DNA of 64,000 nucleotides from Planktomarina temperata RCA23. GTDB taxonomy: Bacteria; Pseudomonadota; Alphaproteobacteria; Rhodobacterales; Rhodobacteraceae. The notes under the pieces are model-generated. The model saw only the letters and a program-made list of their open reading frames with translations, did no database searches and was not told the DNA's origin. Shown here in pieces: positions 47,451 to 56,920 of the stretch (position 1 is the stretch's first letter; the number at the start of each line of letters is the position of its first letter). The stretch is taken from assembly GCF_000738435.1 (NCBI RefSeq), contig NZ_CP003984.1:1736001-1800000 (forward strand), written 5' to 3'. Made by a program: the position numbers and the translations under genes.

Positions 47451-48031
47451 GCCTCAAGCTCTGCATCCCAATATAGAAAATCGACCCAGCTTTCATGCAG
47501 ATGGCCCGGTGGAAACTTTCGCCCGAGATTGCGCAACTCTTCGGCCTGCGGTTTGCGGATCGGTTTGCGCAGATGCAGGCCCGATTGTTTCAGACTGCGG
47601 GACCCTTTTTTCAAGTTACATTTGGAGCAGGCCGCAACCACATTTTCCCAACTGGTGCGCCCGCCGCGCGTGCGCGGCACCACATGATCAAAGGTCAAAT
47701 CGCCGCGCGAACCGCAATATTGGCAAGAAAACTCATCGCGCAGAAATAGATTGAAGCGCGTAAAGGCGACAGTGCTTTGCGGTTTGACATAATCGCGCAG
47801 CACAACGACCGACGGGATACGGATTTCGGTTGTGGGTGAGCGCACAATATCATCATATTCGGCAACAATTTGCACCCGGTCAAGCCAGGCCGCCTTCACC
47901 GCATCTTGCCAACTCCACAGAGACAGCGGGTAATAGGATAAAGGGCGATAATCTGCGTTAAGCACCAAGGCCGGCCGCTGCGCCGGCGAGGCCGCTTCTT
48001 TCACAAATTGCGTTCTAAAGTCTCCAGTCAT
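47447..48031 (-). CDS. HNH endonuclease family protein
   Basis: A 194-residue protein with a C-terminal HNH module. Zinc cysteines are Cys103 and Cys106 (CQYCG) and Cys135 and Cys138 (CSKCN). The catalytic His116 is in TFDHVVPRTRGG and the Asn in SWENVVAACSKCN. The N-terminal ALVLNADYRPLSYYPLSLWSW block is conserved in chromosomal HNH proteins of alphaproteobacteria. It is not next to phage or restriction genes, so a housekeeping nucleic-acid role is more likely than a mobile element. Confidence 0.85.
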   Translation of the reverse strand: MTGDFRTQFVKEAASPAQRPALVLNADYRPLSYYPLSLWSWQDAVKAAWLDRVQIVAEYDDIVRSPTTEIRIPSVVVLRDYVKPQSTVAFTRFNLFLRDEFSCQYCGSRGDLTFDHVVPRTRGGRTSWENVVAACSKCNLKKGSRSLKQSGLHLRKPIRKPQAEELRNLGRKFPPGHLHESWVDFLYWDAELEA

Positions 48032-48111
48032 AGATGGCGCCCCGTTCGCTACATGGGGCCACTATATCTGGGGAAATAAAACAGGCAACCCCTGTATCTG
48101 GTGTGTGCTTA

Positions 48112-48786
48112 TCACTCCATACCCAGCTGTTTGCGCATAAAGGCCAAAGCCACCTGCAGCCCATCGGGACCAATGCCATGGCCCGTGCCTTTCATGATAT
48201 GGGCATAAACCTCTTTGAAGCCCGCGGCCTCCAAAGTCTCGGCCGCATGGGGCAATGCATCAATTGGCACTACCTCGTCTTCATCCCCATGCACCAGAAG
48301 GATCGGCATTTTGGATTGCACATCATCTTGCAATGCCTCCGCCTGCAGCAACCGACCCGAAAAAGCCACGACCCCGGCCACCGGATCCTCGCGCCGCGGC
48401 GCCACATGCAGCGCCATCATCGTGCCTTGCGAAAATCCAAAAATGACCACTTGTTCCGGCAGCAGATCATAGTCCACCATCACCCCATCAAGATAGGCAT
48501 TTAGGTCCTCTGACGCCGCTTGCAGACCATTGGCAGCATCTTCTTCTGACGATCCATCAATCCAAGGGATGGGAAACCATTGCAGCCCCATGGGCGCCAT
48601 AACGGTCGTCTCTGGTGCATCGGGCGCAAGAAATAATGTGCCCGGCATATGGTCCGCAAGCACCTCCGCCAGCCCCATCAGATCCGCACCATTAGCCCCG
48701 TAGCCATGTAAAAAGATGACCGCTGAGGTGACAGCGCCATCTTGATCCTGTGGCAACTGGCTCATCGATTTCAAAACCCGTGTCAT
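48112..48786 (-). CDS. Phospholipase/carboxylesterase family alpha/beta hydrolase
   Basis: A 224-residue esterase of the acyl-protein thioesterase/carboxylesterase group. Ser119 is in the nucleophile elbow GFSQG, Asp in VHGDEDEVVP and His in GTGHGIGPDG. FLHGYGANGADLMGLA forms the oxyanion region. The frame is open further up, but the ATG at 48786 overlaps the stop of the glycosylase gene (ATGA) and gives a normal-length protein. The substrate is unknown. Confidence 0.85.
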   Translation of the reverse strand: MTRVLKSMSQLPQDQDGAVTSAVIFLHGYGANGADLMGLAEVLADHMPGTLFLAPDAPETTVMAPMGLQWFPIPWIDGSSEEDAANGLQAASEDLNAYLDGVMVDYDLLPEQVVIFGFSQGTMMALHVAPRREDPVAGVVAFSGRLLQAEALQDDVQSKMPILLVHGDEDEVVPIDALPHAAETLEAAGFKEVYAHIMKGTGHGIGPDGLQVALAFMRKQLGME

Positions 48787-49406
48787 CCTATCCCCTCTCG
48801 CGATTTGTGATCTTTGTAATAGGCCCATAACAGACGCGCTGCAACGGCTCTGAACGGTGCCCAATTTTCAGCCAAGGCGCGCATATCAGCCTCGCTGGGG
48901 CGCTTCGGCAGATGAAACACCTGCCGTGCCGCCTCTTGGAGGGCCAAGTCCCCATGTGGAAACACATCCGCCCGGCCCAGGGCTTGCAATGCGTAAACCT
49001 CCGCGGTCCACCGCCCGATGCCTGTGATAGCGGTCAGGCGGGACAGCACCTCCGCATCGGACAAAGCCGCCAAACCCTCATAATCAAGCCCGCTCAGCGC
49101 CAAGGCCTTCGCATAGCGGATTTTGGGGCGAGACAGGCCCAAGCGCGCCAGGTCTTCCGTGCTGGCCTGCGCCATTGCGGCCGCACGACACAGGCCGGCC
49201 GCCTGAATACGCTCCCAAATCGCAGCCGCAGAGGCGACCAAGACTTGTTGACCGATGATAGCCTGCAGCAAGCTGGCAAAACCGGGCGGTTTGCACCTCA
49301 GGGGAATGGGGCTGCATTTTTCATAAATGACATTGAATTGCGGAATGTTGAGCTGGGCGACAGCGTGATCAATATCAGCCGGACTGGAGATCGTTATTAT
49401 GTCCAT
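48783..49406 (-). CDS. DNA-3-methyladenine glycosylase (AlkA-like)
   Basis: A 207-residue HhH-GPD glycosylase of base excision repair that removes alkylated purines. The helix-hairpin-helix is LTAITGIGRWTAEVYAL and the catalytic residue is Asp153 in FPHGDLALQ. It lacks the N-terminal AlkA extra domain, so it belongs to the short DNA-3-methyladenine glycosylase II group. The ATG at 49406 overlaps the end of cobK by 10 bp. Confidence 0.88.
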   Translation of the reverse strand: MDIITISSPADIDHAVAQLNIPQFNVIYEKCSPIPLRCKPPGFASLLQAIIGQQVLVASAAAIWERIQAAGLCRAAAMAQASTEDLARLGLSRPKIRYAKALALSGLDYEGLAALSDAEVLSRLTAITGIGRWTAEVYALQALGRADVFPHGDLALQEAARQVFHLPKRPSEADMRALAENWAPFRAVAARLLWAYYKDHKSREGIG

Positions 49407-50128
49407 TGCGCCAACCAAGCCTCCGCCAGTGATCGTTCCGATAGGCATGGCCGGGCCGTGCAAGGCGGGCGTTCAATCATCAATACTTTTAGCCCCAAAG
49501 CGCGCGCCGCATCCAATTTTGTACGGCTGGCCGCACCGCCGGCATTTTTAACCACAAGCACATCGACGGAAAGACGGCGAAACAATGCCTCCTCATCGGC
49601 CATGGAAAATGGCGGTCGTCCGATCAGATACGCGCCATTGGGCCAGGGAAACGCACCCTCGGGAGGATCAATTTGCCGGCAGATCAACTGCGCATGTCCA
49701 AGATTGGCAAACTTTGGCAGGCTTTGCCGCCCCGTGGCCAGAAACACCACCGCATCCAGGGCGATATGCGCCGCAGCCTCTGACTCATCGTGTAAAGAGA
49801 TCCAATGATCGCCCGGTCCAGGTTGCCAGGCCGGCCGTTCAAAACGCATATAGGGCAGACCCATCTCGCGGGCGATGTCATGGCTGCGCCGGGTGATTTG
49901 ATGGGCGAAGGGATGGGTGGCATCCAACACAGCACGAATCTCATGGCGTTTCAAAAAAGCGCGAAAACCGTCACCGCCGCCAAAACCACCATGGTAGGTG
50001 GGCACGGCCAATTGTTTCGGCTGGCGCGTCGCCCCAGCTAAACTGGCGCAGGCGGCAATATTGTGATCGGCGCAGAATTGAGCCAAATGCCGGGCATCTC
50101 CCGTACCTGCGAGGATCAAGACCGTCAT
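49397..50128 (-). CDS. cobK: Precorrin-6A reductase
   Basis: A 243-residue CobK/CbiJ, the NADPH-dependent reductase of precorrin-6A (or its cobalt form) in corrin ring synthesis. It starts TVLILAGTGDARHLAQ and carries the family blocks VLDATHPFAHQIT, FLATGRQSL and LVVKNAGGAASRTKLDAARALG. The upstream frame is open for 36 codons, but the ATG at 50128 overlaps the cbiD stop (ATGA). Confidence 0.93.
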   Translation of the reverse strand: MTVLILAGTGDARHLAQFCADHNIAACASLAGATRQPKQLAVPTYHGGFGGGDGFRAFLKRHEIRAVLDATHPFAHQITRRSHDIAREMGLPYMRFERPAWQPGPGDHWISLHDESEAAAHIALDAVVFLATGRQSLPKFANLGHAQLICRQIDPPEGAFPWPNGAYLIGRPPFSMADEEALFRRLSVDVLVVKNAGGAASRTKLDAARALGLKVLMIERPPCTARPCLSERSLAEAWLAQWT

Positions 50129-51168
50129 GACTGCGCCAATATTCGACCTGTGCGATCTATGACCACGCAATCCACTGTGATATCGGCGCTTTGCAAGATG
50201 GATTGGCAATTGGCCAAGGCAGAGTGCGCCACCCATTGGGCCATATCCGGGCCAGCCAGCGTATAGGCCTCAAGCGCAGTATTGGCTTTGGCCAGACCCG
50301 GTTGGTCGAGAACCTGCGCCAGGGCGGTGAAATCCACCTGAGAGCGGGCGGAATGCAGATCGCGTGCGCCCTGCGCCAATTTGGTCATCTTGCCAATGCC
50401 GCCGCCGATGGTCAGCCGCGCCACCGGATGGCGCCGCAAATATTTCATCAACCCGCCAGCAAAATCTCCCATATCCAGCATAGAGGTGTCGGGCAAGCCA
50501 TGCAGCGCTTGGACCGCGCGCTCCGAGGTGGCCCCAGTGCAGCCGGCCACATGCGGCGCCCCGCAAGCGCGCGCCACATCAATGCCGCGGTGAATGGAGG
50601 CGATCCAGGCCGCGCAAGAAAATGGGCGCACGATCCCCGTCGTGCCCAACACCGACAGGCCATCGACAATGCCCAGCCTTGGGTTCCAGGTTTTCAAGGC
50701 CAGAGCTCTGCCCCCTGGGATGCGAATGGTGATGTCGATATCGGGCGCTTGACCATAATGGACCGCCAACTCCTCCACCTCAGCCTGCATCATTTGTCGC
50801 GGCACCGGATTGATCGCGGGCTCGCCCACAGCGATTGGCAACCCTGCCTTTGTGATCGTGCCGACGCCGTCGCCTGCATGAAAGCGCACACCGCCCAAGG
50901 AGCGCGCCACCCGCGCAATGATTAAAGCGCCATGGGTGACGTCAGGATCATCGCCGGCATCCTTGGTAATGCCAATTTCCACCCAATCTGCCGTCACCTC
51001 GCGATGCGCGATTTTGAAGACCGGCCTTTCTCCTTTGGGCAGGGTGATCTGCACCTCGTCCAATTGCGCGCCGCCCCATAGGGCGCATAGCCCAGCACGC
51101 ACAGCAGCGGTGGCACAAGCGCCGGTCGTCCAACCGCGACGCATAGGGGGGGATTCACGGGTCTCCAT
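50125..51168 (-). CDS. cbiD: Cobalt-precorrin-5B C1-methyltransferase CbiD
   Basis: A 347-residue CbiD, SAM-dependent methylation at C1 of the corrin ring. The N-terminal RRGWTTGACATAAVRAG, the GDDPDVTHGALI block and GTTGIVRPFSCAAWIASI are diagnostic. CbiD belongs classically to the anaerobic (early cobalt) route, while this lineage is aerobic and its usual C1 enzyme is CobF. The ATG at 51168 has no Shine-Dalgarno site but lies about 7-9 bases after a good -10 (TATAGT, 51175-51180), suggesting a leaderless transcript. It is divergent from cobA. Confidence 0.93.
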   Translation of the reverse strand: METRESPPMRRGWTTGACATAAVRAGLCALWGGAQLDEVQITLPKGERPVFKIAHREVTADWVEIGITKDAGDDPDVTHGALIIARVARSLGGVRFHAGDGVGTITKAGLPIAVGEPAINPVPRQMMQAEVEELAVHYGQAPDIDITIRIPGGRALALKTWNPRLGIVDGLSVLGTTGIVRPFSCAAWIASIHRGIDVARACGAPHVAGCTGATSERAVQALHGLPDTSMLDMGDFAGGLMKYLRRHPVARLTIGGGIGKMTKLAQGARDLHSARSQVDFTALAQVLDQPGLAKANTALEAYTLAGPDMAQWVAHSALANCQSILQSADITVDCVVIDRTGRILAQS

Positions 51169-51174
51169 TGCGCC

Positions 51175-51202
51175 ACTATAGCAGGGCAATTCATGCCGCC
51201 AA
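51175..51202 (-). promoter_or_regulatory. Candidate leaderless promoter of cbiD-cobK
   Basis: On the minus strand, TTGGCG (51197-51202) and TATAGT (51175-51180) have a 16-bp spacer. The start would fall at or within a few bases of the cbiD ATG. Confidence 0.5.
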
Positions 51203-51264
51203 TCACAAAGCGCGTGTCGCTTGCACTCTATTCCCTCCGATGAATTTTCGCCATAAAGAGAGCT

Positions 51265-52116
51265 ATGAGCGATTCACTTCCCCTTCCCCAAAAGGCATGG
51301 CCCGAGCTGCGCGCAGGCTGGGTATGGCTATGCGGTGCAGGACCTGGCGATCCCGGCCTTCTCACCCTGCATGGGCTCAACGCTTTGCGCCAAGCTGATG
51401 TTGTCGTCTATGATGCTTTGGTTGGTGAAGATATTTTATCTTGGGCGGGCGATGCCGAGTTGATCTATGCCGGCAAACGGGGCGGCAAGCCTTCGGCCAA
51501 ACAGCGCGATATCTCGTTGCATTTGGTGGAGCTGGCCCGCGCGGGAAAACGCGTGCTGCGACTCAAGGGGGGCGATCCCTTCGTCTTTGGTCGTGGCGGC
51601 GAGGAAGCACAAACCTTGGTGCAGCATGGGGTGCCCATTCGTATTATTCCAGGCATTTCAGCCGGTATCGGCGGGCTGGCCTATGCGGGAATTCCCGTGA
51701 CACACCGAGACGTCAACCAATCGGTCACATTTGTGACCGGCCATGATCAAACCGGCGACACGCCCGGATCCCTCGACTGGAGCGCCATCGCGCAGGGCAG
51801 CCAAGTCATCGTGATCTATATGGGCATGAAACATATCGCTCAGATCACTCAAAGATTGATGGAGGCTGGCCGCAGCCCGTCTGAACCTGTGGCCTTTGTC
51901 ACCTCCGCCACCTTAGAGCACCAAAATGTCGTCGAAAGCACGCTCGGCACAGCCGTAGATGATGCCAAGGCCGCTGGCGTTGAGCCGCCCGCGATCATCT
52001 GTATCGGACGCTCCGTGCTCATGCGGCAGGTGTTGGATTGGCAATCTCTCGAGGCCGGCGCCGCACCGCGCAATCTGGATCCTTTGGATCGTGGACGCCC
52101 TGCGGAAAGCGCATGA
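51265..52116 (+). CDS. cobA: Uroporphyrinogen-III C-methyltransferase
   Basis: A 283-residue SUMT that methylates uroporphyrinogen III at C2 and C7, the branch point from heme toward cobalamin and siroheme. It has GAGPGDPGLLTLHG at the N-terminus, VVYDALV, RLKGGDPFVFGRGGEEA and GIPVTHRD. It contains only the methyltransferase domain (no CysG or HemD fusion). AAAGAGAG precedes the ATG. It overlaps cobB by ATGA. Confidence 0.95.
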   Translation: MSDSLPLPQKAWPELRAGWVWLCGAGPGDPGLLTLHGLNALRQADVVVYDALVGEDILSWAGDAELIYAGKRGGKPSAKQRDISLHLVELARAGKRVLRLKGGDPFVFGRGGEEAQTLVQHGVPIRIIPGISAGIGGLAYAGIPVTHRDVNQSVTFVTGHDQTGDTPGSLDWSAIAQGSQVIVIYMGMKHIAQITQRLMEAGRSPSEPVAFVTSATLEHQNVVESTLGTAVDDAKAAGVEPPAIICIGRSVLMRQVLDWQSLEAGAAPRNLDPLDRGRPAESA

Positions 52117-53378
52117 GCCGCTTTATGATTGCCGCGCCAAGTTCGGGCGCCGGCAAAACCACCGTCACGCTCGCCCTTATGCGGCTTTTGCAGCGCGCAA
52201 AGATAGAGTTTCAACCGGCGAAATCAGGCCCTGATTATATAGATCCGGGTTTTCATTCCGTCGCCGCTGGCACCCCTTCGGTGAACCTAGACGCCTGGGC
52301 CATGCCCGCAGATCTAATCGGCACCCTGGCCGGGTCGAGCGGCTTGGTGGTTGAGGCGGCTATGGGGTTGTTTGATGGCGCCGGCAAGGCCGGGAGAGGC
52401 TCCGCTGCGGATTTGGCGAAGATTTTAGATATCCCGGTCATCTTGGTGGTGGATGCCGCCAAAACGGCCCATTCCATCGCCGCGCTGGTAACAGGCTTCA
52501 GAGATTATGATCCACAGGTCACATTGGCCGGTGTGTTTCTCAATCGTGTCGGCAGCGCGCGCCACCTCGACATGCTGACGCAGGCTTTGAACGGGCGAAA
52601 TATCAAAATATTCGGACATTTGATGCGATCCGAGGCCTTTGCCCTGCCCGAACGTCATTTAGGCTTGGTTCAAGCCGATGAAATTGATCAGTTGGAACCT
52701 TGGATCGATCACATTGCCACAGCGCTGCACCCCAGCTTAGATTTCGCGGCGCTTAGAGAGCTCAGCGGACCGACCCTGGCGGCCCAAACCACCCTGCCCG
52801 GGCCACCGGCACAGCATATCGCCATTGCCGCGGACCGCGCTTTTGCGTTTCGCTATACGCATCAAATGAAAGGCTGGCGAGACGCCGGGGCGCAGCTGTC
52901 TTTCTTCTCGCCACTGGCCGATGAGCCAGCGCCCAAAGCTGCGCAGTATATTTTCCTGCCCGGCGGCTATCCGGAACTCCACGCCGGACAATTGGCCGCG
53001 GCCGCACAGTTCAAAGCCTCTCTTGCGCATCATGCGTCGCTTGGCACGCCCATTTATGGCGAATGTGGCGGCTATATGGTCCTTGGCAATGGCTTGGTCG
53101 ATGCACAGGGGCGGCGGCATGAAATGCTTGGGCTTTTGCCGCTAGAAACCAGTTTTCAACAGCGCAAATTGCATCTGGGTTATCGGCAATTGACACCCTT
53201 GAGCCCGCATTTCAGCGCGCCGTTGATGGCCCATGAGTTTCACTACGCCAGCACGTTAAAAGCTGCGGGCCCCGCACTCTTCGCAGCGCAAGATGCAGAT
53301 CACGCAGATTTGGGCGAAATGGGGTTGCACATCGGGCGCACTTGCGGTTCCTTCGCCCATATCATTGCAGGGCATTAA
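52113..53378 (+). CDS. cobB: Cobyrinate a,c-diamide synthase
   Basis: A 421-residue amidase that uses ATP and glutamine to form the a- and c-amides of (hydrogeno)cobyrinate. The P-loop is APSSGAGKTTVTLAL near residue 6. The BioD-like domain precedes a class I glutamine amidotransferase domain with the nucleophile in IYGECGGYMVLG near residue 330. The ATG at 52113 overlaps the cobA stop, so a longer frame reaching back into cobA is rejected. Confidence 0.94.
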   Translation: MSRFMIAAPSSGAGKTTVTLALMRLLQRAKIEFQPAKSGPDYIDPGFHSVAAGTPSVNLDAWAMPADLIGTLAGSSGLVVEAAMGLFDGAGKAGRGSAADLAKILDIPVILVVDAAKTAHSIAALVTGFRDYDPQVTLAGVFLNRVGSARHLDMLTQALNGRNIKIFGHLMRSEAFALPERHLGLVQADEIDQLEPWIDHIATALHPSLDFAALRELSGPTLAAQTTLPGPPAQHIAIAADRAFAFRYTHQMKGWRDAGAQLSFFSPLADEPAPKAAQYIFLPGGYPELHAGQLAAAAQFKASLAHHASLGTPIYGECGGYMVLGNGLVDAQGRRHEMLGLLPLETSFQQRKLHLGYRQLTPLSPHFSAPLMAHEFHYASTLKAAGPALFAAQDADHADLGEMGLHIGRTCGSFAHIIAGH

Positions 53379-53396
53379 CGCCCAAAGGATCCTATC

Positions 53397-54620
53397 ATGA
53401 CACAAGCCCTCCCCGACGACCGTCTGGCCAAACGCAATGTGACGGTTCTCGTCGCAGCGCAAGCTATTTTAGGCGGACAGATGCCAATGATGTTTGTCGT
53501 GGGCGGATTGGCGGGCGGTATGTTAACAGGCAATCCTTGTTTCGCCACCTTGCCGATTTCTTTGATCGTCTTTGGGTCGATGACCACGGCCCCCTGGTTG
53601 TCGCCCTTGATGCAGAAATACGGCCGAAAAACCGGGTTTTTTATCGGCGCTATTGCCGGGGCCTTGGGGGCTGCGGTCTCGGCCTATGGGCTCTATGTTG
53701 CGTCCTTTGCGATATTCCTTCTTGGCTCCTATATATCGGGCATTTATATGTCCGCGCAGGGGTTTTACCGATTTGCCGCAACCGACACTGCCTCGGACAG
53801 TTTCCGCCCTAAAGCCATTTCCTTTGTGATGGCTGGCGGTTTGATCTCAGCCATATTCGGGCCGCAGCTTAATAAATTGGTGCAGGATGCTTCTGTGGTT
53901 CCATTTCTCGGCAGTTACATGGCCATCATCGCGCTGAACCTGGTGGGCATGTTCTTATTTTTGCTGCTGCGCCTGCCCAAAGGCACCGCCAACGAGCCAA
54001 GCGCGCCCGCAACCCTCGCGCCGCGCAGCCGTATGCAGCTCTTGCGTGACCCATCGATTTTGGTCGCCATTGCCTGCGGCATGGTGGCCTATTCTTTGAT
54101 GAATTTGGTCATGACCTCAACGCCTCTTGCGGTTGTTGGCTGTGGTTTAACCAAGAACAACGCCAATGATATTGTCTCGGCCCATGTGATCGCCATGTTC
54201 CTACCATCTTTCTTTACCGGCCATCTCATCAACCGGTTTGGCGTGGAAAAAATCATGGGCATTGGCCTGCTGATTCTTGGCTCTGCTGGGCTTGTGGCCC
54301 TGAGCGGTATGGAGCTTGGGAATTTCTATGCCGCGCTCATTTTACTCGGCGTTGGCTGGAATTTCGGCTTCATTGGCGCCACCACGCTGCTGACCCGCGC
54401 CCATGCCCCGCATGAAAGAGGCTGGGTACAAGGGATGAATGACGCCATTGTCTTTGGCTGCGTCACCATCGCCTCGATCGCTTCGGGTGGGTTGATGAAT
54501 TGCAGCGGTGGCTCTGTGGTGCAGGGATGGGCCGCGGTCAATTACGCAATGGTGCCGTTTCTATTGCTGGCCGGAACAGCCTTGCTTTGGCTCATCATGA
54601 CAAACAAACGCGCGGCCTAG
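53397..54620 (+). CDS. Major facilitator superfamily transporter
   Basis: A 407-residue membrane protein with about twelve helices in two halves split by a basic loop near residues 195-220. The conserved loop 2-3 motif is a degenerate MQKYGRKTGF. The GFYRFAATDTASDSFRPKAISFVMAGG block is typical of a proteobacterial MFS subgroup of unknown substrate. It starts 18 bp after cobB and is probably cotranscribed with cobA-cobB, so a cobalamin or precursor role is possible but unproven. It ends 8 bp from the convergent synthase-like gene. Confidence 0.88.
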   Translation: MTQALPDDRLAKRNVTVLVAAQAILGGQMPMMFVVGGLAGGMLTGNPCFATLPISLIVFGSMTTAPWLSPLMQKYGRKTGFFIGAIAGALGAAVSAYGLYVASFAIFLLGSYISGIYMSAQGFYRFAATDTASDSFRPKAISFVMAGGLISAIFGPQLNKLVQDASVVPFLGSYMAIIALNLVGMFLFLLLRLPKGTANEPSAPATLAPRSRMQLLRDPSILVAIACGMVAYSLMNLVMTSTPLAVVGCGLTKNNANDIVSAHVIAMFLPSFFTGHLINRFGVEKIMGIGLLILGSAGLVALSGMELGNFYAALILLGVGWNFGFIGATTLLTRAHAPHERGWVQGMNDAIVFGCVTIASIASGGLMNCSGGSVVQGWAAVNYAMVPFLLLAGTALLWLIMTNKRAA

Positions 54621-54628
54621 GGTGGAAT

Positions 54629-55369
54629 TTAGCCACAACGCCAAGCCAGCCAGCCCCGCGCAAGGGTTGCGCCAATGCGAAACTGTGGAATCGCGCCGAT
54701 TTCCACGGCGCCGGGATGTTTCACAACGAACCGCAATACCCGGCGGCAATGGGCCGTTTCGATGAGCGCCGGTGAGCGGATCACATCCCCGGTCATATCC
54801 AGCGCCTGGATACAAAGATCTCGGTAAATATGAAGCTTTTGATCTTCCGCCCAAACCGGTGTTTTGCGCGCGATCAATGCGGGAACTCCGCGTAGAAACC
54901 GCGCCAGCCCCAGCTGCGTTGCATGGGCTTTCAGGGCAGAAAGATCTTTGGGCAGATGATCTAGGGCTTCAAGTGCCGCAAGCATGGGCCCCAGGGTGAT
55001 CGTTTGCACATGGGACAAAAGTTCCTCCCCTGTGGTAAACCCTTCTTTATAGATGTCCCAACGGCGTGCCAAAACCATCGCATCTAAAGCCTCGGCCCCC
55101 TTGGGCCCCAAGATGGGCGCCAAAGCCTCGACCACCTCATGTTTGCGCGGCGTGCCGGTCTCTATCTCTTCAAACACATCACGCCACCATTGCAGGCGCA
55201 TTTCTGCAATCATCGGCTCTTGCGTCATCCATGGGGCCCGCGCCACCTCTACAGAGGCGGCATAAATCGGCAAAAGCACCGCACGCGCGGCAAGCGGCGC
55301 CGCCATAGTTGCCGCGAAACGCTCGGGATCCGCACGCGCGACCAGGTTGGCGCAAGCCTGTAGGCTCAT
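54629..55369 (-). CDS. Squalene/phytoene synthase-like protein
   Basis: A 246-residue helical protein of the squalene/phytoene synthase superfamily, short form. The typical first aspartate-rich motif (DXXXD) is not evident. The region reads [16 protein letters not shown], which matches the NDUFAF6-like subgroup instead of carotenoid enzymes. That subgroup in mitochondria helps complex I assembly, and bacterial members have no proven role. It overlaps the cysS stop by 4 bp (ATGA). Confidence 0.75.
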   Translation of the reverse strand: MSLQACANLVARADPERFAATMAAPLAARAVLLPIYAASVEVARAPWMTQEPMIAEMRLQWWRDVFEEIETGTPRKHEVVEALAPILGPKGAEALDAMVLARRWDIYKEGFTTGEELLSHVQTITLGPMLAALEALDHLPKDLSALKAHATQLGLARFLRGVPALIARKTPVWAEDQKLHIYRDLCIQALDMTGDVIRSPALIETAHCRRVLRFVVKHPGAVEIGAIPQFRIGATLARGWLAWRCG

Positions 55370-56730
55370 CCGAGCAAATCCGGGTTTAAGGCATCGGTGA
55401 TCACCGCCTCTGACAGGCCGCCGGGCTTATCGACAACCTCAACACCCGCAGCGCTGAGCTGCGCGCGTATTGCGTCCGCCGCAGCAAAATTGCGTGCCGC
55501 CTTGGCTTGCCTGCGCGCTTCGATCAGCGCCTCCACCCGCAGGGCCGCATCGCCACGGGCCTCCTTGGGACGCCACCAAGTCTCATCTGCGCCCAACAGG
55601 CCCAAAAATTGACCTGCCGCCAAAAGCGCCGCAGCATCACCAGCTTTGGCCAATTCATGCAGCCTTGCCAAAGCCCCCGGTGTGTTCAAATCATTGGCCA
55701 CATGGGCAAGAACAGTGTCATCCAAAACGGCAGGCTCGACCCCTTGCACCAGCTCATGCCATTTGTGCAACGTGCTCGCCGCCTCCTGCGCCTTCTTTTC
55801 CGTCCAATCCATTGGCTTGCCATAATGAGTCGACAGAAGAACAAAGCGGATCACCTCGCCCGGAATATCCCGGTCCAGCAAATCGCGCACGGTGAAGAAA
55901 TTGTCCAAGGATTTGGACATTTTCTTACCCTCGACCTGCAACATTTCGTTGTGCATCCAGATCTGTGCAAAACTGCCCTCGGGATGCGCACAGCAGCTTT
56001 GCGCGATCTCATTCTCATGATGTGGAAACAGCAGATCATTGCCGCCGCCATGAATATCAAAACTATGGCCAAAAAGCTCATAAGACATCGCCGAGCATTC
56101 GATATGCCAGCCCGGGCGTCCACGTCCCCAGGGGCTTGGCCAGCCCGGCGTTTGCGCATCAGAGGGTTTCCACAGGACAAAATCCATAGGGTCGCGCTTA
56201 TAGGGGGCCACTTCGACCCGTGCACCCGCAATCATGTCATCCACACTCCGGCCCGATAGCGCGCCATAATCGGGGCAGCTGTTCACATCAAACAGCACAT
56301 GCCCCTCGGCCGCATAGGCATGTCCTTTGGCAATAAGATCTTCTGACATAGAAATCATCTGCGCAATATAATCGGTGGCGCGCGGCATTGCCGTGGGCTC
56401 AAGCGCCGCCAAGGCGCCCATATCTGCCAAATACCAACCAATGGTTTCTTCAGTGATCTGCCCTATATCACGCCCTGTTTCGGCCGATTTTGCGTTTATT
56501 TTATCGTCAATATCGGTGAAATTGCGCGCATAGGTGACATGCTCGGCGCCATAAACCTCACGCAGCAAGCGAAACAGGCTGTCAAACACGACAACCGCAC
56601 GGGCGTTGCCCAAATGTGCGCGATCATAGACCGTTGGCCCGCAGACATACATGCGTATATTCTTCGGATCTAGGGGCATCAAAGGCTCTTTGCGGCGGGT
56701 TTTGCTATTGTGCAGCTTGATTTGCATCAT
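55366..56730 (-). CDS. cysS: Cysteinyl-tRNA synthetase
   Basis: A 454-residue class I synthetase. It has the zinc cysteine in [18 protein letters not shown] (HIGH-like HLGN), GWHIECSAM for the second zinc site and the KMSKS motif ([12 protein letters not shown]). The start is set at the ATG at 56730, which has AGGA upstream; an adjacent ATG at 56727 is equally possible. The longer frame to 56811 runs against the divergent aminotransferase and lacks homology. Confidence 0.96.
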   Translation of the reverse strand: MMQIKLHNSKTRRKEPLMPLDPKNIRMYVCGPTVYDRAHLGNARAVVVFDSLFRLLREVYGAEHVTYARNFTDIDDKINAKSAETGRDIGQITEETIGWYLADMGALAALEPTAMPRATDYIAQMISMSEDLIAKGHAYAAEGHVLFDVNSCPDYGALSGRSVDDMIAGARVEVAPYKRDPMDFVLWKPSDAQTPGWPSPWGRGRPGWHIECSAMSYELFGHSFDIHGGGNDLLFPHHENEIAQSCCAHPEGSFAQIWMHNEMLQVEGKKMSKSLDNFFTVRDLLDRDIPGEVIRFVLLSTHYGKPMDWTEKKAQEAASTLHKWHELVQGVEPAVLDDTVLAHVANDLNTPGALARLHELAKAGDAAALLAAGQFLGLLGADETWWRPKEARGDAALRVEALIEARRQAKAARNFAAADAIRAQLSAAGVEVVDKPGGLSEAVITDALNPDLLG

Positions 56731-56920
56731 CGGGCATGTCCTAAAGTTACGGAAGGCACGGAAAGAAAGTGGCGGGCCACCCAAAAAGGCGCGCGTCGCC
56801 GCGGCAGTCATATTATTTCAACAACGCCAAATCATGGGGCCTCTATATCGCCGTGAACCCCGTGTTTCAATTGCTCAAAACCAATTTGACGAATCTATCG
56901 GCTTCAGGCCAAGTCTCGGG

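Noticed and set aside
47447-48031. HNH nuclease as part of a mobile element or defence system
   Set aside because: No terminase, restriction, retron, CRISPR or phage genes are near, and the N-terminal block matches chromosomal HNH proteins common in this group.
50191-50925. 244-residue open frame antisense to cbiD
   Set aside because: It is Arg/Gly/Ala-rich shadow sequence with no start signal; cbiD is certain.
51169-51264. Cobalamin riboswitch between cbiD and cobA
   Set aside because: The gap is 96 bp and shared by two divergent genes. It is too short, and no B12-box-like sequence is seen.
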